From Erigeron canadensis (taxonomy: Eukaryota > Streptophyta > Magnoliopsida > Asterales > Asteraceae): a stretch of DNA of 64,000 nucleotides. Under the pieces are notes generated by a model that was given only the letters and a program-made list of their open reading frames with translations, was not told the origin of the DNA and made no database searches. Below are positions 11,660-22,900 of the stretch, in pieces. The stretch spans positions 6,140,501 to 6,204,500 of the forward strand of contig NC_057761.1 of NCBI RefSeq assembly GCF_010389155.1. Reading direction: 5' to 3'. Made by a program: the position numbers and the translations under genes. The stretch's first letter is position 1; each line of letters begins with the position of its first letter.

Positions 11660-14600
11660 TCATGTCGTTGATTCTCCATTCAGCATTCCTAACTTGCTTA
11701 CAAGTAGTTTGAATCTAGTTTCACCCAAGGGTTTTGTAAAGATGTCAGCTAGTTGATCATCAGTTGGAATGAAATAGATTTCAACATCTCCTTTCATGAC
11801 ATGATCACGAATGAAGTGATATCGAATATCAATATGCTTGGTTTTGGGGTGCTGAACAGGATTGTGTGTAATAGCAATAGCACTTGTATTATCACACATG
11901 ATTGGAATTTTAGAGTATTCCAGATCGTAATCAGCGAGTTGATGCTTCATCCAAAGCATTTGAGCACAGCAACTCGTTGCAGAGACATATTCTGCCTCAG
12001 CTGTGGAGATGGAGACAATATGTTGCTTTTTACTGGTCCAACTAGTTAGTCTTCCTCCTAGCAATTGGCAACCACCACTAGTGCTTTTGCGATCAAGCAT
12101 GCATCCAGCATAGTCAGAATCAAAGAAGCCAACAAGATCAAAGTTGGAATCTCTAGGATACCAAAGACCCAAGGTGGGTGTACCTTTAAGATATTTGAAG
12201 ATTCGCTTTACAGCGAGGAGGTGAGGCTCTCGTGGAGAGGCCTGATAGCGAGCACAGAGACATGCGGAGAACATAATGTCAGGGAGACTCGCTGTAAGAT
12301 ACATGAGCGACCCAATCATGCCTCTATAGTAAATGGGATTTACATGCTTCCCATCTGGGTCAGCATGAAGATTATTGGGAGGAGACATAGGAGTGCGTTT
12401 GGGAGTGACATGGGTGAAGTCAAATTTATGCAACATATCCCTAATGTATTTTTCTTGGTTGATGAAAATGCCTGTGGGAAGTTGCTTAATTTGTAAACCC
12501 AAGAAGAAGGTTAACTCGCCCATCATACTCATTTCAAACGTACTTGACATAAGAGTACTAAACTTCTTACACAGCTTAGGAGAAAGGGAACCAAAGATTA
12601 TGTCATCAACATATATTTGAACATAGAAAGCATGAGCTTTCTCTTTGAAAATAAAGAAAGTGCTATATATGGTTCCTCTATGAAAGCCATGGTCTAAAAG
12701 AAATGAAGAGAGGGTATCATACCAGGCTCTGGGAGCCTGTTTGAGACCATAAAGAGCTTTATTGAGCATGTAAACATAGTGAGCATGCTTTGGATCCTCA
12801 AAACCAGGAGGCTACTTGACATAGACCTCTTCATCAAGAGCACCATTTAGAAAGGCACTCTTGACGTCCATCTGATAGACAATGAAGCCTTTATAAGCAG
12901 CGTGAGCAAGAAAGAGGCGAATAGCCTCAAGACGAGCGACTGGGGCAAAGGTTTCATCATAGTCAATGCCTTCAGCTTGAGTATATCCTTGTGCCACCAG
13001 TCTGGATTTGTTGCGAACAACAATACCAGCTTCATCCATTTTGTTCCTATAAACCCATCGAGTACCAATGGGTTCCTTACATGGAGGAGGAACTAGAAAC
13101 CACACATGATTTCTTTCAAATTGGGTAAGTTCCTCTTACATGGCTTCAACCCAAGAGGGATCAACCATTGCTTCTCCAATGTTAGAAGGAACAATTTGAG
13201 AAAGAAAATTGACATAGAGACAAGTATTACTTGTCGCTGATCTGGTTTGAACACCATTGGCTGGATTTCCAATTACATGGTCAAGTGGGTGGTCAGCAGT
13301 CCATTTGAGTGTAGGAGAATGAATGGAAGAGTAGGTAGGCGCAGTAGATGAGGTGGAGATAGGATCACTAGTAACTATTGGATAGCTAGAGTGATCAACA
13401 GTTAAGGTGGGTTCAGGATTGCTGACAGGAGGGTCACTGACAGGTTCTTGCTGCTGAGGATAGTCATCCTCAGCGTTTCCTAAATCAGGATTCGCTAAGG
13501 CATCATGGAAGACATCATCAGCGATACTGTCAGTTTCTTGAACTACTTCAGGAGAAGAATTGCTGATGGAGTTCTTTTGTATTGACCTAATAAGAGGTTC
13601 TACTGGATCTATAGTATAGATATGAGAAGCGATGTGATCAATACTTGGAGACACATTCAAAGATGGTTCAGCAGAGGGAATGTCAGCGACTGATTGAGTA
13701 GCTGACATTTCAGGAGAATCAGCGAGATCGCTGAGAATTTCATCAGCAGATGATTGTTTGGGAAGATCACTTAGAGCTGAATAGCTTTCATCAAAAGTAA
13801 TATGAATTGATTCATCAACCTTTTGAGTGCGAGTTTTCCTAAGTGATCCTTATTATTAACAATAATGATGGGGCAACCAAAAACATGGAAATACCCAATT
13901 TGGGGTTTCTTGCCCTTAAAAATGTCATAGGTAGTCTTATCATGTTGTTTGACAATAAGACACCTATTTTGAGTGTGACAAGCAGTATTAACTGCTTCAG
14001 CCCAAAATTTTAATGGGAGAGATGATTCACTGAGCATAGACCAAGCAGCTTCAATTCTTATTTCTTCTTTCAGCTACTCCATTTTGCTTAGGGGTTCGAA
14101 CAGAAGAAAAGTTTTGTGCTATCCCTTGATCAGCACAAAAACTTTCAAGAGTGTGGTTTCTAAACTCAGTGCCATGATCACTTCTGAGTTCTTTAACACA
14201 AATGTTGTTGAGGTTTTCCATCTTTTTGATAAAATTTATAATTTCCTCAGCAGCTTCACTCTTAGAATGCAGGAATATAGTCCAAGTGTATCGTGAATAT
14301 TCATCCACAATAACTAAGGTATATCTGTTGCCTCTTAGGCTTTGAACATTTACAGGACCAAAAAGGTCCATGTGAAGAAGATGGAAGCAGCCATTTATTG
14401 AGTTGGCCTGTTTAGTTTTGAAGGTGGCTCGGTGGCTTTTACCCTTTTCACAGGCACCACAGAGCCTGTCCTTCTCATAAGTGAGAGGAGGAAGGCCTCG
14501 AACAAGATTTTTCTTGGCAAGAGAATAGATGGTTTTGAAGTTGACATGCGACATACGCTTATGCCATAACCAATTGATTTGAGATACAACTTTAGAGAAG

Positions 14601-14965
14601 AAACAAGTTTCGCTGTCAGTTTTAACCGGAGTGAAATCAACCAAATAGATGTCTCTCTTTCTAGGAGCTATTAAGACTACCTCTTTGTCAATATTTACAA
14701 CTGTGCCTTGATGTTTGTCAAGAATTACTTTATAGTCAGCATCGCACAGTTGACTGATACTGATAAGGTTGTGTTTTAAACCATTCACATAGGCAACCTT
14801 TGTGAACTTTATTAGCCCATTAGAGAGAGATCCATATCCTTCAGTTTGGCCAGTTGAGTTGTCACCAAACACTACTGTGGGACCATCAGTCTCCATGAAG
14901 CTATCCAACAGGTCCTTGGATCCAGTCATGTGTTTTGAACATCCACTGTCCAAATACCACACTTA
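11660..14965 (-). pseudogene. pol of the Sirevirus-like element, broken
   Basis: Conserved blocks in order: WYLDSGCSKHMTG at the pre-integrase border; an integrase zinc site H..H..C..C; an integrase core with acidic residues in MDLFGP, RSDHGTEF and GVAERRN; then reverse transcriptase ([17 protein letters not shown], active site YVDD) and RNase H (DSDYAG, STAEAEY), ending ADIFTKPLG. The order integrase before reverse transcriptase defines Copia. The catalytic residues survive, but there is a frameshift near 14055, another near 13840, and in-frame stops at 13136 and 12812. The last two look like CAA/CAG to TAA/TAG changes, as expected from cytosine deamination. A stop also separates the block from gag at about 14970. 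Confidence 0.9.
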
Positions 14966-15004
14966 CTTTCCTTGTGAGCCCTGCATGGATAACAATAGAA
15001 GGAT

Positions 15005-18000
15005 TTAGGTTGAATTATAGGTATCCCTGCTGATGTCATTGTCAGCAGAGGAAGAATGAGAGAGAAGAGAAGAATCATCATCATTGGAAGGTGAAGAGGT
15101 GACAGAAGTATTAACAGTTTCATCAACTGAAAGTGTTTCGGTCAGTTGATTGGACGGAGGCATGGAACTCATGGCTTCAACAGTGACTCCTTGATTGATA
15201 GAGTTTCCAGTGTCAATAATAACCAAGCCGCCAACTTGATTATTATTTCCATATTCTACAAGGATACTGTTAGTACCATTGGAGATAATCTCTTGAGAGA
15301 AGGGAAGGGAGATTCGTTGAGATGCAATGAATTCAGCAATATTGCTTTCACTTAAAACAAAATTATTACTTGAATTCATGCTGGATTCTACAAGAGGAGC
15401 TTGCATGTTGATAGCAGAAGTAGGAGCAGCAAGAGATGAGGTGGGATTTGGTTGAATGACAATTTCAGGAGGATTCCTGGAGTTGTTGTCAGTACAGTCA
15501 GCAGCAATGTGTCCTCTTTCACCACAAAGATAACATTTTCTATTACTGGTCTGATTTAGAGCCAGAAAATCCTTAAGCTGTGAGGATAGGTCGTTAACAC
15601 GTTTGGTGAGCTCACAAATTTCAGGATTATTAGAGCAGTTGATGTTGTAGAAGAGGCCTTTTTCCTTTTTGATTTAAGAGATGGAGACTTCTTCTGATGC
15701 AGTAAAGGAACAGACTTTGGAATAGGACCAAGAATGGATTTGTCCTTAGATTGAGCATTTGAAGAGGAAAGATCAAGATGAATCTTAGCACTTCGCTGAC
15801 CTCCTTCTTGAGAAGGTCTAACCTGCTGAGCAGATCTGAAATGCTGAGTCTCCAAAGGGGATTTTCCAGCTTGTTGTCCTTCTAAGTGAGAAGGTCTGAC
15901 CTGTTGAATAGGTCTGAAGTGCTGGGAGAGAGAGGTTCCCTTTGGAATATAAACGGAGTTGGGTTGCTGATAGCGAGCGTCAGCGAACTTATTTCTCCTG
16001 TTCATTAAATGACCATGCATAGCAGCCTTTTTGCCAGCATGAGAATAATTTGAAGAGGAGGGTGGCAGCTGAGGCGCAGGACTTTCAGCAACAACAGAAG
16101 GGATGGAAGATTCAGCGGATTGACTAATAGGTACAGCTCGCTGAGGAGTACTGTAGTCATATGGAACAACAACCTTGCTCCTCTTGAAAGGTTCAAATGC
16201 TTTAGACTGAACAGTCAGCAATTGAGGAGCGATAGGCTTGTAACCATCACTTGAAGGATTTCCTTCAAAGGTTTGAGAAGAAGAATATTGAATTTTGCCT
16301 TCATTAGGCATCATATCAATGATGGGATGATCAGGGAAGATTGTCTTAGCAAAACTAGGAGGATAATTAGTTTTAGACTTGGTAGAAGACGAAGAAGTGC
16401 TGAATAAGGATGACACATTATCAAGCTCAGAGTGATAATCATTTACTCCTTTGGTGAAGTAATACTTCATCATTTCTTGACTCGAAGCACCAGCACTTGG
16501 AGGAATTCTTTCTTCAGCAGCAGGACTGTCACCAAAGTGATTGGTAAAAAGGGCAGCGGTCTCATAATCTCCACCAATAATGGCGTTGATTTGAGTAGGC
16601 ATCAGCTTGCTGAAGATTTGGTCATGAAGCTTGTAGGCTTTAGACCATGAGATAACATTTTTTTCAAGGTCGGCGACCTTATTTTTTAAATCTTCATTAG
16701 ATTTCTGAAGATTGTGATTAAGAAGTTTTTGAGACTCAAGCTCAACATGGACATTTCTAAGGTCCTTGAGCTTGTCATTTTTTTCACTTAGCTCAGCACT
16801 GACTGAGCTAAGCTTAGTTTGAAGATCAGCACGAATTGATTCAACAAATTGAATGTCACAAGTAAGTGACTCAAAATTTTTTGACTTATTTTCTTCAAAA
16901 GCAGAGGAAAATTTGCGTACCTTCTTGAGAGTGACATGCACCTACTGACTGGAACAGACTTGATCTTTTGTCAATGCTTGATCATCAGCAAGGGCCATAA
17001 GACAAATGGCATCAACAAACTCTTCCTCGTCAGCTTCAGAGTCATCAGAGTCTGCCCAGTCATGTTGTTCAGCAACAAGACTCTTGGCAGGAAGCTTAGC
17101 TTCCTCACATCAGCCATCTTAGCACGAAGCTCGTAGTACTTCTTTATGTATTCATCAGCAGGCTTGACTGAGGAGGGTTTTGCTGAATAGAAAGAAGAGG
17201 ACTTTGCTGCCTGCATGGAAGGAATAGAAACATTGCATTCTTTTTTGTAGTGTCCTTTACGACCACATCTCCAACATTCTTCTTGCGATTTGTCGACTAC
17301 TGGTTTTTGAGAGAAAGTCGATTTGCGACTATTCCATTTTTTGGAATATCTCTTACCAGCAATGAGAGCAAATTGCATGAAGTCTGAGAACATTTCCTGT
17401 CTCTCCTCAATATCGAGGTCCTTGACAAGATCTTGTAGATGAGATGGGGTAGCAGAGCCGCTGTTGACATGGATGGAGTCAACTTCAGCAGAGACCAGGG
17501 CAAGAGGGTCATGAGAATAAGAATTATTAGATAGAGAGGAGGAAGAAGATGAGCCAGCATGCCTCTTGGATTCAGCTTCTGCTCTTAAGTTTTGAGCAAG
17601 GGCTCTCTCTTCAAATTGAAGAGTGCCATAAAGTGACTCCAAGTCATGCAACTTAAGTTGCTTGGTGGTGCGGAGAATCTGTCTTAAACCTTGCCATTTA
17701 ATTGGAAGGCTGTCAATGAACTTGTGGCATACTTCAAGCATATCATGCTCTATGCTAGCATTAGTCATATCATTCAACAGACATTTGAAGCGATTGTAAG
17801 TGCCATCCAGATTCGCGTTTGGAAGAGAGAAGAATCCTTCATAGGCACGCTTCAGATCAATCTTTTTAGTGGCAAGGACATCTTCTGTACCATCGAATCT
17901 GGTACAAAGATTGTCCCATACCTTCTTAGCAGAGGAAAGTTTGATGACAGATGTCATCAGGAAGAGTATTGATAATGAGATTTCTTAACCTAGCGTCTAG

Positions 18001-18262
18001 ATTAACAAGCCTACGCTCGTCATCTGTCCATTGTACTTCTGGTTTAATAAGCTCAGTGACAATCTCAGGAGCATCAGTGGTGGCTCCTGGTGTCCTGGTA
18101 ACCAGAATCGATACATATAGCCCTTTGGTTAAGATGGTCATTAGGTAAGGTTTAACTCCTACAATATGTAGAAGCATTTTTTCTTTCCAAGATCCAAAAT
18201 CATGAGATTCGAATCTTGGAGGGATGGAAACATACCCAAAGTCTCTGGTATTAACCAGAGTA
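15005..18262 (-). pseudogene. gag of the Sirevirus-like element, broken
   Basis: The capsid-type region (about 17560..18180) has the Copia pattern RLVNLDARLRNLI, then KVWDNLCTRF. A first zinc knuckle CWRCGRKGHYKKEC lies near 17230..17275. A coiled-coil stretch rich in Leu, Glu and Lys follows at 16640..16940, then a Ser/Pro/Gln-rich tail. A second knuckle CYLCGERGHIAADC is near 15495..15540. The protein would package element RNA. Frameshifts are visible near 17945, 16950 and 15660, and the start codon is not evident. A long gag with coiled coil fits Sireviruses. Confidence 0.82.
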
Positions 18263-18384
18263 GGAACTGCAGTCTTAGAGAAAGATTTTAAGAACGAAAA
18301 TAAGAAAAAACTTTGGATGCAGAAAAAGTAAAGAAAAGATCTTGCAAACTTTTACTTAGATCAGATTCGATGTATCGAACCACC

Positions 18385-18396
18385 GCTCTGATACCA
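18385..18396 (-). other. primer-binding site, initiator tRNA-Met
   Basis: Minus-strand TGGTATCAGAGC, complementary to the 3' end of plant initiator tRNA-Met. It lies two bases inside the 5' LTR and fixes the element's direction. Confidence 0.9.
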
Positions 18397-18398
18397 AC

Positions 18399-19036
18399 TG
18401 AAAGTCCATAGTTTGCAACGATCAAAACAAATTAAACAAGAGATATAAGATAAGAAAGTAAACACGTTTAACTATATGTATATATTAATTAAACAGTGAA
18501 TACATGGTTGGTTTACAAAGAAGAAAAAGAAAAATACTTGTTAAGTTTTTGACACACAAAAACTTAAATGTTCTACAATAATAATAAGGAACACACAAAG
18601 TGACAATTACAGAACTACACCAACAAGAGTTGCGGCTAGGTCAAGTGATTCCTTATATAGGCAGATATGGGAATCACACGATAACCCAATAGATGTTGAC
18701 ACCTCAAGGTTGTCAACCATCTATTGGTGGATCTCTCAGATCTGCAGGGCTCTCTGTCTTCATCTTGTTTGTTTCCAAATCTGGTATGAAAGAGAAAGAC
18801 TCAGGTACCGTTTTGGTACATGATCACATGTCTTCAATCTTCTTGATCAACACGTGTCTTGGGACCAATATTCTTATCTTCATTTTTCCACTAATTTCTG
18901 ACTTACAAAAACTAGGCAATGAGTCATCGAACTTATCTTTATATTGAAGATAATATTGATCGCTGAAAGATCGTTGACGAAGCCACTCGCTGAAGAAGAA
19001 ACTTGCTGAGTCTCTCAGCGAATCCATATCTCAACA
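18399..19036 (-). repeat. 5' LTR of the Sirevirus-like element
   Basis: In plus-strand view it begins TGAAAGTCC and ends CTCAACA, so it has TG...CA ends on the coding strand. The inner end carries clustered TCGCTGA/CAGCGA motifs (18960..19022). It matches 5747..6384 along its whole length. Confidence 0.92.
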
Positions 19037-19462
19037 TACACTTATACGAATATGGCTTATTTATTTATTAAGAGATATTTCTGGTCATCCTTCTCATATT
19101 TTAATTTCGTATTTACAAGGTCTAAATTCCTTCCCTCAATTCATAGCTTTGTTTATATATGTAAGATCATCATATATATTGATTATTATCAACAGTCACT
19201 AGATTCTAGTTATACTAAAATTATCACATCTTCGCATTTTTTGTTGAGTAATCCTGTAAATCACTAAACTCAATATTGAGAGACATCTAAGACACAACAG
19301 GGATTAAAAAGACAATATACATCAATATAACGTCATATGAGATCTTGTAAAACCTCAAAATCCACATGATATTTTAAGCATCTCTAATAAAAACCCACAG
19401 GTTTCACTTACGATACACAAGTCCAGTATGAATTATGGTAACTAAAAAATTAACACAATGAT
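19037..19462 (-). other. 3' flank and probable 3' UTR of gene A
   Basis: This matches in pieces the sequence downstream of gene B: ACTCAATATTGAGAGACATC here versus ACTCAACATTGAGAGACATC at 52010, and a stretch around CACTAGATTCTAG versus 51220..51240. The matching segment 5690..5746 lies on the far side of the Copia insertion, so the element at 5747..19036 landed just downstream of gene A. Confidence 0.65.
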
Positions 19463-19922
19463 CTATATGGGTTTGAACTCGATGCCGATTATGATCAACC
19501 CTTTAAGATAATCTTCATGATACGTGCCTTGGTAATCCAGAGACAGACTCGGAATAACTGTCATGGCCGTAGTATCTGTTTGAAATTCCCAAACTTGTAC
19601 TTCCATCCATCCATCGCTTCTTTGTTGTGGAATTCCTTTTAATCTGGGTCTTATAAGAGGATTGTGGGTGTTTTGTCCGGCCTTTGGTCTTATAACCGGA
19701 GTTTGAGGACTGACTAAATAGATATAAGAGCCATACTTCCAAGATCCCCAATCTCTAGGATAATACCTCACCCGCATAGGAGATGTGCATCCACCTCTTT
19801 CAATTTTGTAGACAAGGTAACATGCGTATTTTGTTTCAGGTGACAATAATCGGATTTTGTTTTCTTTTATAACAATATGTTTATTGCTATTAGAAGATGA
19901 GGTCACAAGTCCTTCTCCAAAT
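19463..19922 (-). CDS. gene A exon 9: third PP2 domain and stop
   Basis: The acceptor TGTGCAG precedes ATTTGGAGAAGG. It encodes HIVIKENKIRLLSPETKYAC, then GGCTSPMRV, YLVSPQTPVIRPKAGQNTHN, the best-kept PP2 motif SDGWMEVQVWEF, and ends GIEFKPI with TAG at 19463..19465. This module keeps the classical GWxE motif that the first two have lost, so it is the likeliest lectin site. Confidence 0.88.
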
Positions 19923-22900
19923 CTGCACAAACATAGAAAATTATCTTTGAGTAGTGTAATAGAAATGTTGGAATTTGGACCAAGATATTCATTCACAAAA
20001 TTAAGTATCAAACTTCCAAGTAAAACGAAAGATGTATGTATCAAGCAAACTTGTGTAGTAGTGGCATAGCTAATTATTTGTAGTTGTTGAGGTGACCAGG
20101 GTCGGAGTCCTACTCACATCACTTTGTTAGATAATGGAAGAAAATGAAGGATTAGATAGACCTTGTGTTTGATCCTGAGTTACAAAGATACACATGTAGA
20201 AAGTACTTAAGTATTAAGATTTCAATTAAATAGAAAATGTATGTATCAAGCAAAATGGCCGGTGTTTGATCTTGAGTCACCATGAAAGGTTACGACAAGA
20301 ATTGTGCCCGGCCTGGTCGTTTTTGACTAACCCTGTAAATGATTGGGGTGGGGGGGGGGGTTCGGGGTTGAAATGAATTACAAGACATAAATACTATCTG
20401 TTAGTCCAGTTATAACTGGATATACCCCAGCGGGAACTGGAGCATTGAAGATTTGTCCAAAAATATGAATATCAGTGAGCAGTATACAATGTATATCACT
20501 AGATCTTCACTACAATCGAGATCTGCCATGAATTAAAAACATTACAATAGAAGTGAAGACTAATAACGGAAGAAATCCAACATTCTAAGTGGCGGAGCCC
20601 AAAAGATGTTTAACACTGATCGAAGAGATTGGAGCCTTTCACAACTCTAAAGTACTTACATAGCTTTACTATGATTACGAGAAATACATTTACCTTTACA
20701 CACTTTTAATTGGCTAGTTCCTTTTGTCTGTCCGAAAGTACATTTGTGTGTAAAGGTGGTTGGGTTAAACTAGGACATATTACATCTTATGTGACTTTAT
20801 CCTTTTACATCAAGTGTGTCATTCCTGATGTTTTTTTCTTACCTATAAATAGAATTATTTGCACAACTAAGAAATCACTTGTGCATCCCTCGGTGAACTT
20901 GTGCAATATATTGTCGATCGCAAAAATAACATTTCATGACTTTAAGTGTTTCGATCGTTAAAGAGAATTTTCAAATATAAATCACTTGTAATTCATAAGT
21001 TGTTAAGACATTTACATTACTTGTATAATCTTGTTTCCATAACAACCTTATATTATATTCCACATAAATAAATAAAGGCCTAAGTGCGTTGGAATGCAAT
21101 TAACTAATCCCAAAAAGTTATTGTGTGCACGAACTCTATGCTTGTTTTATTGTATTCAGGAAACTTGTTCAGGAGTCTCAATATAAACAAAAGTTACCGG
21201 GTAAGAAGTTAGACGGTCACAACTTTCACGCTAACCCGTTAACTGCTTACGTGACATGCACACAATAACCTTTTAGGATTACTATGAAACCATTTCCATG
21301 TTTACTATAACCATGTTTTCAAGTTTCCTGAATATAATAAAACAAACATAAAGTTAGTGCACACAATAACTTTTTGGGATTAGTTAACTGTATTCCGGCG
21401 CACTTACCCATAAATAAAATATGCTTAAAAGTTACCTTTTGTTCCACAAATTTACTTTTAAGTAATTTACTTGCATTTGTCTTGTTTATATTTATATACT
21501 TGAATGTACTGCTCATTGGAACTAGCAACAATCTTGGTCTAATGAACATACTTGAACAAATTGCTATTCACATTGAGTTGTCTTCGAGAGAGTATCAAAT
21601 ATTGAGACTAACATCACTTATAATTTACTTGGTCTCGAGAGGATTTGAATTTTAAGTCACCTTCCTTCCATATTATTTAAAAGTATAAATAAATGCAATA
21701 CAACTACAACTCAAAAAACCTAAAGTTACCGTCAATACTCTGATTATACTATCATTTATATCTGTGCAATGCGACAGTGGTGGTGGTGACAACAGTGTGG
21801 TAGTGGGGGCACACGTAGTGGTGGAGGCAGGCATATAGCGTCAAGTGGAGTAAATAATTGATGTAGAAATAATTGATGTTGATGGTTAATGAAGATATTT
21901 TAAATGATAAAAGATTAGTAATGTAATTTAATCATTAATGCTAAGAGAATAGTGTACGTAATATTTTAAAGGGTGCTAAGTAAAAAGTTTACACAACTTT
22001 TCAACACATCCAAAAATAACATTTTGTTTTTATAAGATAGCACAAACAGGGTACCCATGCAATGCGACATAGGTCGTGGTGGCAACGGTATGGTGATGGA
22101 GGTGACTGTTGTCGGTGAAAGCGGCGTCTAGTGGTGTAGATAATTGATGTAAAATGTTAGATATTAAAAAAGATAGATTGATAGTGTAACTTAATTATTA
22201 ATGTTAAAAGGGTAACGTACGTGAAAATATTTTGAGGGGTGTTATGTATAAATATTACATATTTTTCAACACTTACAAAAATAACATTTTGTTTTCTTAT
22301 AATATAGTATAGAAGTATATATAACACGGTGCCCACGCAATGCGGTGGTGGTGGCAACTGTTGGTGGTGGAGGCGACGTAGAGTGGTGTTGGCAATTGCT
22401 CTAAAAGTAACTAATCGATGTAAGGGTATTTTAAACAATTCCTACAGGTAACTTTTAACAAAAAACTATTTTTTATCAAATAGTACTAGCTTGGTACCCG
22501 CACAATGCGGCGGTGGTTGTGGCGGCGCCGATTTGGTGATGGGGGCGATTGTTGTTGGTGGAGACGGCGTCGAGTGGTGTAGATAATTGATATACAGGTT
22601 TAATGAAGATGTTTCAAAAAGATAACTAATTAATAGTATATATAATTTACTCATTAAGGATATTTTAGATACTCCATGTAACTTTTAACAAGGGGATATT
22701 TTTATTTATAATATAGTAGAAGCATAAATAGATAGATGAACAACAAAGTTTTTTTTTCTTTAAAAGATTCATGATTCGTAAGAACTTTTAAATTATATAT
22801 TTGATCACTCTTATTATAGGTTTATCTATGTGAAAAGGAGAAACAAAGCAACTTTCGTTGACGAATATGAGAATAGTTCAAATATTAATAACGCGGTAAC

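Larger units (their letters stand above)
5747..19036 (-). mobile_element. 13.3 kb Sirevirus-like Ty1/Copia retrotransposon
   Basis: Two 638-bp LTRs (5747..6384 and 18399..19036) frame an internal region on the minus strand. The 5-bp TSD TACAC is perfect (5742..5746 and 19037..19041). A primer site for initiator tRNA-Met lies next to the right LTR and a purine tract next to the left one. Order from right to left is gag with two zinc knuckles, protease/integrase, reverse transcriptase/RNase H, then a long extra ORF after pol. Copia order plus a downstream envelope-like ORF is the layout of the Sirevirus lineage. All three coding blocks contain stops or frameshifts. By hand count the LTRs differ at about 20 to 22 sites, mostly transitions. 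Confidence 0.9.

Noticed and set aside
11660..14965. Possibility that the pol region is an intact functional retrotransposon
   Set aside because: At least two in-frame stops and two frameshifts are visible in pol, so the copy is not autonomous.
19463..19922. Calling exon 9 of gene A a stand-alone PP2 gene
   Set aside because: It has a splice acceptor and starts in the middle of the domain; its missing first part is exactly the 128-bp exon at 28044..28171, as in gene B.
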